Assembly (NCBI GenBank): GCA_033283265.1
Contig: JAWMQN010000001.1
Location: 1,302,001 to 1,366,000, forward strand
Length of the DNA stretch: 64,000 nucleotides
Direction: 5' to 3'
Source: Mangrovimicrobium sp033283265
Lineage (GTDB): Bacteria; Pseudomonadota; Gammaproteobacteria; Pseudomonadales; Halieaceae
Under the pieces are notes generated by a model, which saw only the letters and a list, made by a program, of their open reading frames with translations, searched no databases and had not been told where the DNA came from. Below, piece after piece: positions 52,873 to 61,932 of the stretch. Numbering within the stretch: the first letter of the stretch is position 1; each line of letters begins with the position of its first letter. The position numbers and the translations under genes were made by a program.

Positions 52873-54786
52873 CTAGTGACACTCGAAATCGTTGTCGCCA
52901 ACGGGCTTGCAGAAATCACCCCACTTGCCGGTAGCACGCCAGTAATCCACCAGGCCGAGATCGATGACCAATTGCTTGAAACCGGGCAAGCGACGAATTT
53001 CCACAAATAGTGGATGCCAGATCTGAAACGGGGGTAATACCGATAGTTCGTCCCCGTTGTAATGCCGATCGAGCCCGTCGAGCGCAAGTTGCGGGTCGCC
53101 GAAATAGGCTGCCCATGTCGCCATCGGACTTCCAAGAAAGGGATTCTGGTACCTCGGATCAACTGCAATACGGCGCAGCTCGTCCAGCGCAGACAGGGGT
53201 GAATCCATCAATGGCGCCATAGCGGAGGAGAAGTCCGACGCCTGAAAGCCGATTCCGCTATTAAAAGGTTGTCTCAGGAAGTCCTCCAGCGCGCTTTTAA
53301 CCGCCACACTATCATGCTGGGCCATGGCCAGGAGAAGCTCGCTGTTGGCGACCACTGAGGTCTTGCCTGCAGGTAGGTTTTTGGCCTTCTCGATGCTGGC
53401 CCGTGCCGCCTTGTAATCGCCCAGCATCGCGTACATTCCACCAACTAGTACAAGGGGTGACTGGTTAAGGGGTTCCGCGCTGGCCGCTTTCTCGAACAAG
53501 GCCAGGGCGGCTCGGATATGACCGAGGTTGGCTTCGAATAAACCTGCACTAAAATCCACCGGATACAGGTTCTTTTCGGTTGCCAGGCGCTGGAAAAACT
53601 CTTCAGCCTCCTGCCAGCGGTACTGTGATAGTAGTGTATCGGCATGAACGAGCCGCACAGTCCATAAGTTCGGGGCCAGTTGCTCCGCCCTGGAAAGTGC
53701 CGCCTTTGCGCGCTGCTGATACAACAACGCCTGATCAGGTAGAAAGAACCGGCCCGTAACCGCATATGTGTTTGCCAACAATGCCCAACCGAGCGCAAAA
53801 TTCGGATCGATATCAACGGCCTGTTCCAGCCCCTCGTTGGCGCGTAGATAATGACTGCGGTCCGCATAGGTAATCTGTTTGCGCGCCTCTAGCAACAGCT
53901 CGTAGGCTCTCACGTTGCGGGTCATGCCGGATTCGTTGCCCAATTCACCGATTCCCAGTGATACTTCGAGGCTGGAGGCAACTGAAGTGGCGATGTCCTC
54001 CTGAATCGCAAAGATATCGTCCAGCACCTCCTCGTAGGTCTTAGACCAGAGGTGTACATCGCTCGGCACGTGAATCAGCTGTACCGTAATGCGCACCCTG
54101 TCGCCCGACTTGCGCACGCTACCCTCGAGTATATGGTCCACATTCAGTTTCGCCGCAATGCTCTTCAGGTCTTCATTGCGGCCCTTGAAATAGAAAGATG
54201 ATGTACGACCACGAACCTGTAATTGCGAGATTCGCGACAGCGCGTTGAGGATTTCCTCGGCAACACCGTCGGCGAAATACTCCTGTTCCGGATCGCTGGA
54301 CATATTCGCAAACGGCAGCACGGCGATCGTTGGTTCGGTGGCGATCACGGTAGGCGGAGTGCTCGGCGATAAAGATTGATTATCAGGCTGGACAGTGGCG
54401 TCTGCGGTAGCAGACAGATCTGGTTTGGGAGATGTGGTCTTCAGGTAATCCATGACCTGTAGGCCGACGGCGATTGCCATCAACACCAGAATCATTAAGC
54501 TGATCCGCATGCCGGTTAAGACATTAGTCGATTCGCCGGGAGCGATATCCCTCTCCCGTTTGATGCCTTCGGGGGTGATCTCGAAGACCCAGGAAAAAAT
54601 CAGCAGGAGCGGAAACCCCAGTGCCAGCAACACGAGGATCAGACGCAGCCATTGCTCCGGCAGCCCCAGTGCGTCCAGTAGCAGTTCGGCAACCTGCAGG
54701 ATAACCCAGGATGTAACCAGGTAGAGAGCGCTGCCCTTGAAGACGTTGCGTCGCCTGAGTTCAGCAAAGAGGCCGTCTGAAGGCAT
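52873..54786 (-). CDS. Membrane-anchored TolB-N/FlgO-like and TPR protein
   Basis: A 637-residue protein. Start FAELRRRNVFKGSALYLVTSWVILQ and a second helix pair (about residues 50-75 and 98-118) anchor it; residues about 155-290 form a FlgO/TolB-N-like domain (IAVLPFANMSSDPEQEYFADGVAEEILNALS); residues about 300-590 are TPR repeats. This architecture is common in marine gammaproteobacteria, where it is usually annotated as adenylate cyclase-like or CadC-like without the catalytic or DNA-binding part. Base composition is more AT-rich than in the preceding 50 kb, suggesting later acquisition. Confidence 0.85.
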   Translation of the reverse strand: MPSDGLFAELRRRNVFKGSALYLVTSWVILQVAELLLDALGLPEQWLRLILVLLALGFPLLLIFSWVFEITPEGIKRERDIAPGESTNVLTGMRISLMILVLMAIAVGLQVMDYLKTTSPKPDLSATADATVQPDNQSLSPSTPPTVIATEPTIAVLPFANMSSDPEQEYFADGVAEEILNALSRISQLQVRGRTSSFYFKGRNEDLKSIAAKLNVDHILEGSVRKSGDRVRITVQLIHVPSDVHLWSKTYEEVLDDIFAIQEDIATSVASSLEVSLGIGELGNESGMTRNVRAYELLLEARKQITYADRSHYLRANEGLEQAVDIDPNFALGWALLANTYAVTGRFFLPDQALLYQQRAKAALSRAEQLAPNLWTVRLVHADTLLSQYRWQEAEEFFQRLATEKNLYPVDFSAGLFEANLGHIRAALALFEKAASAEPLNQSPLVLVGGMYAMLGDYKAARASIEKAKNLPAGKTSVVANSELLLAMAQHDSVAVKSALEDFLRQPFNSGIGFQASDFSSAMAPLMDSPLSALDELRRIAVDPRYQNPFLGSPMATWAAYFGDPQLALDGLDRHYNGDELSVLPPFQIWHPLFVEIRRLPGFKQLVIDLGLVDYWRATGKWGDFCKPVGDNDFECH

Positions 54787-54938
54787 CTTTCGTTCTCTTT
54801 GGAATTTGCCCTAGTAACGACTATAGCACTCGGAACGTTCTCGTCCAGAAGGCCAATAATTGACAAGAAGAACATGGATAGCTGGATAGAATTTTACTGG
54901 TATATTGCACGAATGCCGCGGACATGGAAGTCGCAACA

Positions 54939-54999
54939 TAGGCGAAAGCGGTCCTCTGTAAATTTCCTGCGCCCTCGATGTGGCGGGTGGCCGCCGTCA
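54939..54999. repeat. 61-bp dispersed repeat, copy 1
   Basis: Begins TAGGCGAAAGCGGTCCTCTG and ends GGGTGGCCGCCGTCA. A second copy at 61933-61993 has the same length and five substitutions. Both are intergenic, GC-rich islands in AT-richer surroundings. Function unknown; probably a mobile or recombination-derived element. Confidence 0.75.
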
Positions 55000-55296
55000 A
55001 CTCAAGGCGGCCATGTTCGACATGTCATACTTACTTGATTCCGACTCAATTAGCTTAGAGACAAACCTCGAAAATTCCTCATCAAAAGCCATATTTCCAC
55101 CCTGCTCCCAAAACCACTTTCCACCGTCAGAACCAAGTATGCTGGCCATGTCTTTGCAGACGATGTTCCACTGCCTCTCGGGGAGCATCTTGTCATCGTA
55201 CAGTTGATGCATTACCGACCACATATTTGAGTACTGCCCTACATACATGAGAAATTGCATCCTTTCGTCACTCGTCAGAATACAAAAGGGATTCAC
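54997..55296 (-). CDS. Short hypothetical protein, probably 5'-truncated
   Basis: A 99-residue frame (VGQYSNMWSVMHQLYDDKML, then KWFWEQGGNMAFDEEFSRFV) that looks like the C-terminal half of the small inner-membrane family seen whole at 55841-56383, in which a helical domain with a WxE segment follows an N-terminal helix. Here the N-terminal membrane helix is missing, and the frame breaks near 55300 exactly where the DUF3604 remnant begins. The relationship is inferred from pattern, not alignment. Clearly AT-rich. Confidence 0.5.
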   Translation of the reverse strand: MNPFCILTSDERMQFLMYVGQYSNMWSVMHQLYDDKMLPERQWNIVCKDMASILGSDGGKWFWEQGGNMAFDEEFSRFVSKLIESESSKYDMSNMAALS

Positions 55297-55305
55297 AGCA
55301 CCATT

Positions 55306-55443
55306 TTGCTCACCCTCCTGTCCCTCGGCTCGGCCGGCATCGCGGCCCAGGACGCGGCCTACTACGGCGTGCCCCTGGAGCCGGGCGACTCCGGCATCCA
55401 GCGGGAGCGGGCCTACAGTTCGCCGATCTGGTATTCGCCCTGA
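55306..55443 (+). pseudogene. DUF3604-family remnant: C-terminus only
   Basis: The frame reads LTLLSLGSAGIAAQDAAYYG, then VPLEPGDSGIQRERAYSSP and IWYSP-stop. The end is the characteristic C-terminus of DUF3604 proteins (several hundred residues, exported). The preceding hydrophobic stretch resembles the end of a signal peptide, so this may be a signal peptide joined to the C-terminus by a large internal deletion. A sharp GC rise at about 55305 marks the junction. Its 3' end overlaps the opposite lipocalin-like frame by 31 bases. Confidence 0.6.
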
Positions 55444-55576
55444 TCGATGAGGCCGGGAATAATTGTTCCCAGGTTTCGGTCGACTCTCTTCCAGGTGGGT
55501 GTTCGGGTGACAGGCTCGTTGTCTGCGGTAGTAGTTGCCAGCCTGACCTGGAGTTGATCTCCCGCAACCTCGAGCG
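55403..55576. repeat. Duplicated convergent gene junction, copy 2
   Basis: Partner of 52518-52691 (offset 2885, about ten differences in 174 bases). It spans the overlapping 3' ends of the DUF3604 remnant (plus) and the lipocalin-like remnant (minus), so the duplicated unit is a junction between two genes, not a gene. Confidence 0.8.
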
Positions 55577-55820
55577 ATCGCGAGACCTTGATTCCCACAT
55601 TTTCAGGGGAGGGAACACCCTCCAGCTGATGAATGGCCTCACCGGTCTTCTCGTCGATTCGATAAGTGCCAAAGTAGGCATCATAGCCTCCGACAGCCGC
55701 AGTATTATTACTGCCGGGATTCGATACGCTGGAGTCGGCCAAACCGGAGCGATCCCGTTTCATGAACTGGGCCGATTTGGCTGGCGCTTCCCTTCCTGAA
55801 GTCGGGCGCTGGAGGAAGTT
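55413..55820 (-). pseudogene. Lipocalin-like protein remnant, N-terminus missing
   Basis: From an in-frame TGA at 55821 the minus strand reads through SAQFMKRDRSG, GGYDAYFGTYRIDEKTGEAIHQLEG, a basic strand and RTPTWKRVDRN to a stop at 55413. These match the second half of lipocalin-like PF13924 domains (GYxAYFGTYxID...HxxEG...WxRV). The opening strand with the conserved Trp is absent, so the barrel cannot close. ATG 55763 would give a 116-residue product, but a functional protein is unlikely. Confidence 0.65.
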
Positions 55821-55840
55821 TCAGCCCCCTGCCAAAGCAA

Positions 55841-56383
55841 CTAACCTTGCTCGCCCTGTAGCCGCGACGCAATCTCAATCCACGCTTCTAACTCAGGCGC
55901 TCCAACAGCTTCAGGCGTGCCAGCCAGCAACCGGTCAAAGTGAGCGACAAAATCCGTCGAATGGTAGGAGCGGTTCTGCTCCCAGTAAATGCGGAACCCG
56001 CGATAGGCGAGAATCTGCGCAGCTATCATCTTCTCGTAGCCCTGGTAGGAAGCAGGATCGAGTATTCCGCTGCGATACTGGTAATACTGGTTTTCGAAAC
56101 CCATGAACATCGATCTCGCCAGACAAACGAATTGCGTATAGTTAACAGGCGAGATGTCCGCACGGCCCTGCATGCCGGTGGCGAAAATCCTTGCCATTTC
56201 CGGCTGGGCCAGTTGCAGGAACAAGTCTCCCCAGAAATCGGTATTTTGCTGGAGTGTGTAGCCGCGCACTGTCCTGGTGGTATGGCGTACCTGCAATGCC
56301 AGGTAAATCAGTGAAACAATAACTGCAATTCCACCGATGAACTCTCCAATGTTCGCTAAGTTGGCGAGAGTCATAATGTCCAC
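55841..56383 (-). CDS. Small inner-membrane protein of unknown function
   Basis: A 180-residue protein: one N-terminal helix (NLANIGEFIGGIAVIVSLIYLALQV, about residues 7-30), then a helical soluble domain with QQNTDFWGDLFLQLAQPEMARIF and RIYWEQNRSYHSTDFVAHFD. This is a widespread uncharacterised marine bacterial family, often in multiple copies. The reading frame is intact from ATG 56383. AT-rich like its surroundings. The neighbouring 54997-55296 frame may be a broken relative. Confidence 0.7.
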   Translation of the reverse strand: MDIMTLANLANIGEFIGGIAVIVSLIYLALQVRHTTRTVRGYTLQQNTDFWGDLFLQLAQPEMARIFATGMQGRADISPVNYTQFVCLARSMFMGFENQYYQYRSGILDPASYQGYEKMIAAQILAYRGFRIYWEQNRSYHSTDFVAHFDRLLAGTPEAVGAPELEAWIEIASRLQGEQG

Positions 56384-56467
56384 GAATTTAAATACCTTAA
56401 GCGGTTACAGATCATTTGTAAGTGCTTTCCGGAAAGCTATCCAGGCACATGCGGCTCCTGCCAGCCA

Positions 56468-56644
56468 CTAGTCACCCAGCATGGCCAAGGCTACCACTGC
56501 CAGGCCCAGCTCGTTGTGCATGCTTTGCTCCGAAGTACCCCATAGAGCTTCACTACCGCGACTGTGCAGTGTTACTTGCAAAACATCGTTCTCTCGCTGG
56601 AAGGCGATGGTCTGGTAACGACTTTCACAGTCGGACAGCTTCAT
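56468..56644 (-). pseudogene. Enoyl-CoA hydratase/isomerase (crotonase) N-terminal fragment
   Basis: From ATG 56644 the frame reads YQTIAFQRENDVLQVTLHSR, then ALWGTSEQSMHNELG, the typical first two strands and helix of crotonase-family proteins. It then stops after about 58 residues (AMLGD-stop), where a whole enzyme has about 250. No continuation is visible in nearby frames. It is a gene relic. An extension to ATG 56731 adds residues with no family match. Confidence 0.6.
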
Positions 56645-57075
56645 CTGCAGCCTCATTTTTATGGTTTGGCGATTGGCTTCTGCAATGGCGCAAGCGTCTA
56701 CGACAGCAGCCTGCACATCTGGAACGAGCACAAGCCAACATATAGCGGCCCATTGGCGCTGTCCAGCACGAGGACTGGGTTAACCTGTGCTGGTGAGGGG
56801 GTCCGGTTGGGGGGGCTGTTTACACCTCATAGCCGACACTCTCAATGGTGTTTGGGCATACCTCCAAAGCCGTGGGTACAGATAATCAAGCTACGAGCGT
56901 CTCTTGCTGATTCATATCAACGAAAGCAGACATTAGCGGCTGCTCCTCACTCTCCTTTGCCCGGTTTGGGCTATAGTCTTAGCCAACCCCCATGCCCGTG
57001 GCCCGGACAAACATACTGACTCAAGCCTTTGCCACCAGGACAGGCGGTACGGGGCTGGTTCAAACCGGAGATGCA
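56645..57075. other. Intergenic region without recognisable gene
   Basis: About 430 bases upstream of the DUF1254 gene. Short frames here have no family features or start signals. Together with 56384-56467 it flanks the crotonase relic; composition is mixed, consistent with a decayed segment. Confidence 0.5.
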
Positions 57076-60036
57076 ATGCATATGCGCAACATATGGACTT
57101 TCGCCCTGACGCTACTGCTGGTCGCTGCTGTTAACGCTGCCGAGCCAATCCAGTACCAACCAATCCCACCGTCCATCCTGACCCCGGACCGTATCGAGAC
57201 CCGCCTGGGGCCGCTCACTTTCTTCGACGGCTACCCGAGCGCAGAGACGGTCGATACGGTCTACGACAACCTCGACTTTCAGCGCGGCGTGCGCGCGTTT
57301 CTCGACAGCCTGCCCATCGCCTCACTGTACGCGATGCGCGAGGGCCTGCGCGAGGCCGGCGCCGTCAACGGCACGGTCGGTATCTTTGAAAACCTGATGG
57401 ATGCCCGGACGCTGTTCCTGACCGCCAACACCGAGAGCGTCTATGCGATGACGTGGCTCGACCTGAAGGACGGACCGATGGTGGTCGAAAGTGCGCCCAA
57501 TACGCTCGGCATCCTCGACGACTTCTTCTTCGGGCACGTGACCGACCTGGGCAACACCGGACCGGACCGGGGCCAGGGCGGCAAGTTCCTGATCCTGCCA
57601 CCCGGCTACGACGGCGAGGTGCCCGATGGCTACCACACCTATACATCGCGCACCTACGGCAACTGGCTGATCTGGCGCGGCTTCCTCGAGGACGGCGACC
57701 CGCTACCGGCGGTGGCGAACCTCAAGGCGAACACGCGAATCTACCCGCTGGCGCAACGCGACGCGCCACCGGCTGCTGAATTCATCAACCTGTCGGGTCG
57801 CTCCTTCAACACCATCCACGCCAACGACATGACGTTCTTCAATGAGGTTCACTCGGTGATCCAGGAGGAGCCCGTCGACGACCTCGATCCGGAGTTCCTC
57901 GGTCTGCTGGCCGCCATTGGCATCGAGAAGGGCAAGCCGTTCGCGCCGGACGCCCGCATGGCCGATATTCTCAACGACGCGGCCGCCGTGGGTAATGCCA
58001 CGGCGCGCGCCCTGGTCTTCCAGACCCGCGATCCCGAGTTCTTCTACTACGAAGGAAGCGCCTGGAAGACAGGCTTCATCGGCGGCAGCCACGAGTTCGA
58101 GGTTGACGGCGTACGCCTGCTGGATGGGCGAACGCTGTTTTTCTACTACGCCACCGGCATCACACCGGCGATGGCCGCGAAGATGGTCGGCGTGGGCTCA
58201 CAGTACGCTGGCGCCATGGTCGATTCGAAAGGTCGCGCACTGGATGGCGGCCATACCTATCGGCTGCATATACCACCGAACGTGCCGGTAAAGGACTTCT
58301 GGTCCCTGGTGCTCTATGACAACCAGACCCGCTCCATGCTGCAGACCGACCAGCCGTTCCCCAGCCTCAACAGCGAGCGTGGTGTCGTGGCCAACGCTGA
58401 CGGTTCCACCGACATCTACTTCGGACCCAGCGCTCCAGAAGGAAAGGAAAGCAACTGGATCCAGACCATCCCCGGCAAAGGCTGGAGTGTCATCCTGCGC
58501 CTGTACGGCCCCCTCGACCCCTGGTTCGACAAGACCTGGCAACCGGGCGAGATCGAGCGCATGGATGATATTCCGGCGGTGGCGCCGACAGGTAAGCCGC
58601 CAAGGATGGCCAGCGCAATTCCCGCCTCCATCACAACACCCGACCGCGTCGAGACCCGTATCGGAACCCTGGAGTTCTTTGACGGATTCCCGACCCCCGC
58701 CACGGTCGACCTCCTCTACGACAACCTCGATTTCCTGCGCGGCGTGGAGGCATTCCTCTCCACGTGCCCGGCCGCCTCACTCGAAGCCATGCTCGAAGGT
58801 ATTGGAAGCCTTGGTGTGGACCGGAACGGCGCCATCTCGATTACCGAGACCCTGCTGGATGCCAGGGCGCTGTACCTGACACCCAACACAGAGAGCGTCT
58901 ACATCGGCGGCAGGCTTGACCTTCGGGACGGCCCGGTCGTTGTGGAGAGTCCCCCCAACACCCTGGGCATGGTTAACGACCACTTCTTCCGCTACGTGTC
59001 GGACATGGGTAACGCCGGGCCCGACCGCGGCAAAGGCGGCAGGTTTCTCTACCTGCCACCGGACTGGGACGGCGACGTTCCCGAAGGCTACTTCACCTTC
59101 CGCTCACTGACCTACAAGAACCTGATGTTCTGGCGCGGCTTCCTGGTCGATGGGAGTCCCGAATCCGCCGTCGAGGCCGCCAAAGCATTGATCAAGGTCT
59201 ACCCGCTGGGCGAAACGGCGGACGCTGCCGACATGGAGTTCATCAACACCTCCAGCCGCTTCCACAATACGATCCACGCCAACGACTTCCACTTCTACGA
59301 CGAGGTGCGGGCCGTGATCGACGAGGAGCCCGCCGCGGCCTTCAGCCCGGAGATACTGGGCCTGCTGGCGGCCATCGGTGTCGAGAAAGGCCAGCCCTTT
59401 GCTCCCGACTCGCGGATGGAGAAAAACCTCAAAGAAGCGGCGGCCGTCGCCAACGCAACGGCGCGGGCGATCTCCTTCCGCACTCGCGATTCCCGCGCCT
59501 TCTACTATGACGGTTCCGCCTGGTTCACCGCCTTTGTCGGCGGCAACCACGAGTTCTTGCGCGAGAGCGGCGCCCGTGATCTCGATAGCAGGACCATGTT
59601 CCACTATGGGTACACGGCGGTGACACCAGCCATGGTGGTCAAGCTGGTCGGGGTCGGCTCGCAGTACGCGGTCGCCGCCCTCGATGCCAACGGTGACTAC
59701 CTCGACGGCTCGAAGACCTATTCACTGACGCTGCCGGCCGGCATCCCGGCCAGGGACTTCTGGTCCTTCGTCAACTACGACCCGCAGACCCGATCCCTGC
59801 TGCAGACGCCAGGCACCCCATTCCCAAGCATCAGCAGCCAGAGCGGGGCGGTGCAGACCAATGCCGACGGCAGCACCACCGTGTGGTTCGGCCCCGAGCC
59901 GCCGACCGGGATGGAATCCAACTGGGTACCGACCGTTCCCGGCAAGGGGTGGTTCACGGTGTTGCGCCTGTACGGACCGCTTGAACCGTGGTTCGACCAG
60001 AGTTGGCGACCGGGCGAACTGCAACCGGTCGACTGA
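57076..60036 (+). CDS. Tandem-duplicated DUF1254-DUF1214 exported protein
   Basis: A 986-residue protein with a signal peptide (residues about 1-22, ending NAA). It contains two complete copies of a DUF1254 (PF06863) plus DUF1214 (PF06742) unit, about residues 35-495 and 520-985. Equivalent points (TPDRIETRLG and TPDRVETRIG) lie 1455 bases apart, i.e. 485 codons. Each copy has FFDG, YDNLDFxRG, TxNTESVY, NTxHANDxxF and GKGWxxxLRLYGPLxPWFD. Single-unit members are about 450-500 residues and of unknown activity. ATG 57076 has GGAG five bases upstream; a longer frame from 56992 does not fit the signal peptide. The next gene overlaps or follows within 30 bases. Confidence 0.88.
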   Translation: MHMRNIWTFALTLLLVAAVNAAEPIQYQPIPPSILTPDRIETRLGPLTFFDGYPSAETVDTVYDNLDFQRGVRAFLDSLPIASLYAMREGLREAGAVNGTVGIFENLMDARTLFLTANTESVYAMTWLDLKDGPMVVESAPNTLGILDDFFFGHVTDLGNTGPDRGQGGKFLILPPGYDGEVPDGYHTYTSRTYGNWLIWRGFLEDGDPLPAVANLKANTRIYPLAQRDAPPAAEFINLSGRSFNTIHANDMTFFNEVHSVIQEEPVDDLDPEFLGLLAAIGIEKGKPFAPDARMADILNDAAAVGNATARALVFQTRDPEFFYYEGSAWKTGFIGGSHEFEVDGVRLLDGRTLFFYYATGITPAMAAKMVGVGSQYAGAMVDSKGRALDGGHTYRLHIPPNVPVKDFWSLVLYDNQTRSMLQTDQPFPSLNSERGVVANADGSTDIYFGPSAPEGKESNWIQTIPGKGWSVILRLYGPLDPWFDKTWQPGEIERMDDIPAVAPTGKPPRMASAIPASITTPDRVETRIGTLEFFDGFPTPATVDLLYDNLDFLRGVEAFLSTCPAASLEAMLEGIGSLGVDRNGAISITETLLDARALYLTPNTESVYIGGRLDLRDGPVVVESPPNTLGMVNDHFFRYVSDMGNAGPDRGKGGRFLYLPPDWDGDVPEGYFTFRSLTYKNLMFWRGFLVDGSPESAVEAAKALIKVYPLGETADAADMEFINTSSRFHNTIHANDFHFYDEVRAVIDEEPAAAFSPEILGLLAAIGVEKGQPFAPDSRMEKNLKEAAAVANATARAISFRTRDSRAFYYDGSAWFTAFVGGNHEFLRESGARDLDSRTMFHYGYTAVTPAMVVKLVGVGSQYAVAALDANGDYLDGSKTYSLTLPAGIPARDFWSFVNYDPQTRSLLQTPGTPFPSISSQSGAVQTNADGSTTVWFGPEPPTGMESNWVPTVPGKGWFTVLRLYGPLEPWFDQSWRPGELQPVD

Positions 60037-60065
60037 GCGCCCACTTCACCGGGAAAAACAAATCG

Positions 60066-61889
60066 ATGCGACATACACACCCGAAAGCTGCCACTGAAAG
60101 CGAGAACTCGCCCTTCCCTAGCGTTATCGCCTCGTACCTCTCCCGCCGCATGGCGAGGATTACTCCCAGGTCCTGGTCTCTTGGGATGACCTCGCTCTTT
60201 CTGCTGCCCAGCCTTGCCGCCTGCGCCCCCGGCGCTCAATCCACAGTCCCGGATAAAGTCGCGTCCCGGGAACGGCCGCGGCTGATCCTGCAGATCACCG
60301 TGGACCAGCTGCGCGGCGACCTGCCGCTTCGGCATCGCGAGCAATTCGGCGAAGGTGGGTTCCGCTACCTCCTGGAGCAGGGAATCCACTATGACAATGC
60401 GCACCACGCCCACGCGAACACCGAGACGGTCGTCGGCCATACCACGCTGTCCACTGGCGCGCACCCGGCCGCCCACGGCATGGTAGGCAACCTATGGTTC
60501 GACCGGAAGGCCGGCCGCACGGTGTACAACATCGAGGATGCCGGCTATGAAATGCTGACCGGCGGCGCGGGCGTAAACTCGGACACGGAAGTCGATCCGA
60601 CGCAGCTTGCGGCGGCAACCGACGGCCGGTCACCCGCGGCCATCCTGACCTCCACATTCGCAGATGAATTGTCGATCGCGACACTGGGCAAGGCGAAGGT
60701 GTTCGGTGTGTCGGTGAAGGATCGGGGCGCGGTGGCGATGGCAGGTCACACCGGGAAGGCATTCTGGTTCTCAAAATCCGCGGGGCAGTTCGTGACCAGC
60801 AGCTACTATTACGACGCCTATCCCGAATGGGTGGAGGCGTGGAATGCCAGGGGCATGCCGGCGAGCTATGACAACGCATCGTGGAATCTTCTTCACCCGA
60901 ATGCAGACTACCTCTTCGGTGATCGTGACGATCAGGCCTGGGAGCCCGACTTTGCAGGTTTCGGCCGGACCTTCCCGCACCCGTTCTCGACCGTCGCGGA
61001 CCCTTATTTCTACACCAGGCTGACCTTCAGCCCCGCGGGCGACGAGATAACCGCCGATTTCGCCAAGGCCCTGATCGACGCTGAAGACCTCGGCGACGAC
61101 GCCGTGACGGACTTTCTCTCCATCAGCTTTTCATCCACGGATTACATCGGCCACCTGTTCGGCCCATCGAGTCTCGAGACCGAGGACAACCTGCTGCAGC
61201 TCGACCGGACGCTGGCCGACCTGTTCGCCTACATCGACCGGGAAATCGGCCTGGACCGCACGCTGATCGTGCTGTCTGCCGACCACGGCAGCCCGGAGGC
61301 GCCGGGCTACCTGCACGAGCTGGGGAAACTGGGCGGCTATGTCACGCCCGACCAGTGGGATACCACAGCAGCCGCCCAGCGGATACGCGATAAGTTCGGT
61401 ATTACCGGCAAGCTGATCCAGGGTTACGACCACCCCTATCTCAACCTGTCCGACGAGGCCCGCAATGCCGAAGGCGTCGATCTGGTGGCCCTCGAGACGG
61501 CGGTCGCCGAGGCACTGGTGGGGTTCGAAGGCGTTGCCTACGCGTTGCCGAGTACCCGGCTGGCGCAGGGCTCGCTGCCCGAAAACGGACTGACGCGTGC
61601 GGTGCTCAACAACTACAATCCCGACCGGTCCGGCGATATCTATGTGGTCTTCAATCCGGGCTGGTTCATCAACGACTTTGACGGACTCTCGGTCACGGTC
61701 ACCCATGGCTCGCCGTGGCGCTACGATACTTTTGTACCCATCATTTTCGCAGGCTACGGCCTGGACCCGCAGACGGTGTCACGAAGGGTGCACACTGTCG
61801 ATGTCGCGATCACGCTTGCTACGATTGCGGACACACGACCGCCAGACGGTGCCGCTGGTGATGTATTGCTGGAGGTTCTCGGGCGCTAA
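60066..61889 (+). CDS. PafA-like alkaline phosphatase superfamily protein
   Basis: A 607-residue exported hydrolase. Metal ligand Asp80 in LILQITVDQLRGD; nucleophile Thr121 in ETVVGHTTLSTGAHPAAHGM; SSTDYIGHLFGP and LSADHGSPEAPGY carry the other Asp and His ligands. This set matches PafA-type phosphatases (calcium-independent, active on many phosphomonoesters) rather than classical PhoA. An LAAC sequence at residues 50-53 suggests a lipoprotein. Start uncertain: ATG 60066, 60150 or 60186; the last two place the lipobox at a more usual distance. Only 29 bases after the DUF1254 gene, so probably cotranscribed. Confidence 0.87.
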   Translation: MRHTHPKAATESENSPFPSVIASYLSRRMARITPRSWSLGMTSLFLLPSLAACAPGAQSTVPDKVASRERPRLILQITVDQLRGDLPLRHREQFGEGGFRYLLEQGIHYDNAHHAHANTETVVGHTTLSTGAHPAAHGMVGNLWFDRKAGRTVYNIEDAGYEMLTGGAGVNSDTEVDPTQLAAATDGRSPAAILTSTFADELSIATLGKAKVFGVSVKDRGAVAMAGHTGKAFWFSKSAGQFVTSSYYYDAYPEWVEAWNARGMPASYDNASWNLLHPNADYLFGDRDDQAWEPDFAGFGRTFPHPFSTVADPYFYTRLTFSPAGDEITADFAKALIDAEDLGDDAVTDFLSISFSSTDYIGHLFGPSSLETEDNLLQLDRTLADLFAYIDREIGLDRTLIVLSADHGSPEAPGYLHELGKLGGYVTPDQWDTTAAAQRIRDKFGITGKLIQGYDHPYLNLSDEARNAEGVDLVALETAVAEALVGFEGVAYALPSTRLAQGSLPENGLTRAVLNNYNPDRSGDIYVVFNPGWFINDFDGLSVTVTHGSPWRYDTFVPIIFAGYGLDPQTVSRRVHTVDVAITLATIADTRPPDGAAGDVLLEVLGR

Positions 61890-61932
61890 AAGCTCATTGA
61901 TCCATTATCGCGTTTGTTGGACTGTCTGCTTG

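Noticed and set aside
55841..56106. Plus-strand frames over the small membrane gene
   Set aside because: The minus-strand frame has a clear membrane helix and a conserved helical domain; the plus frames do not.
57050..57080. GGTTCAAACC-like sequence considered as a tRNA T-arm
   Set aside because: No acceptor, D or anticodon arms can be folded around it; it lies in the leader of the DUF1254 gene.
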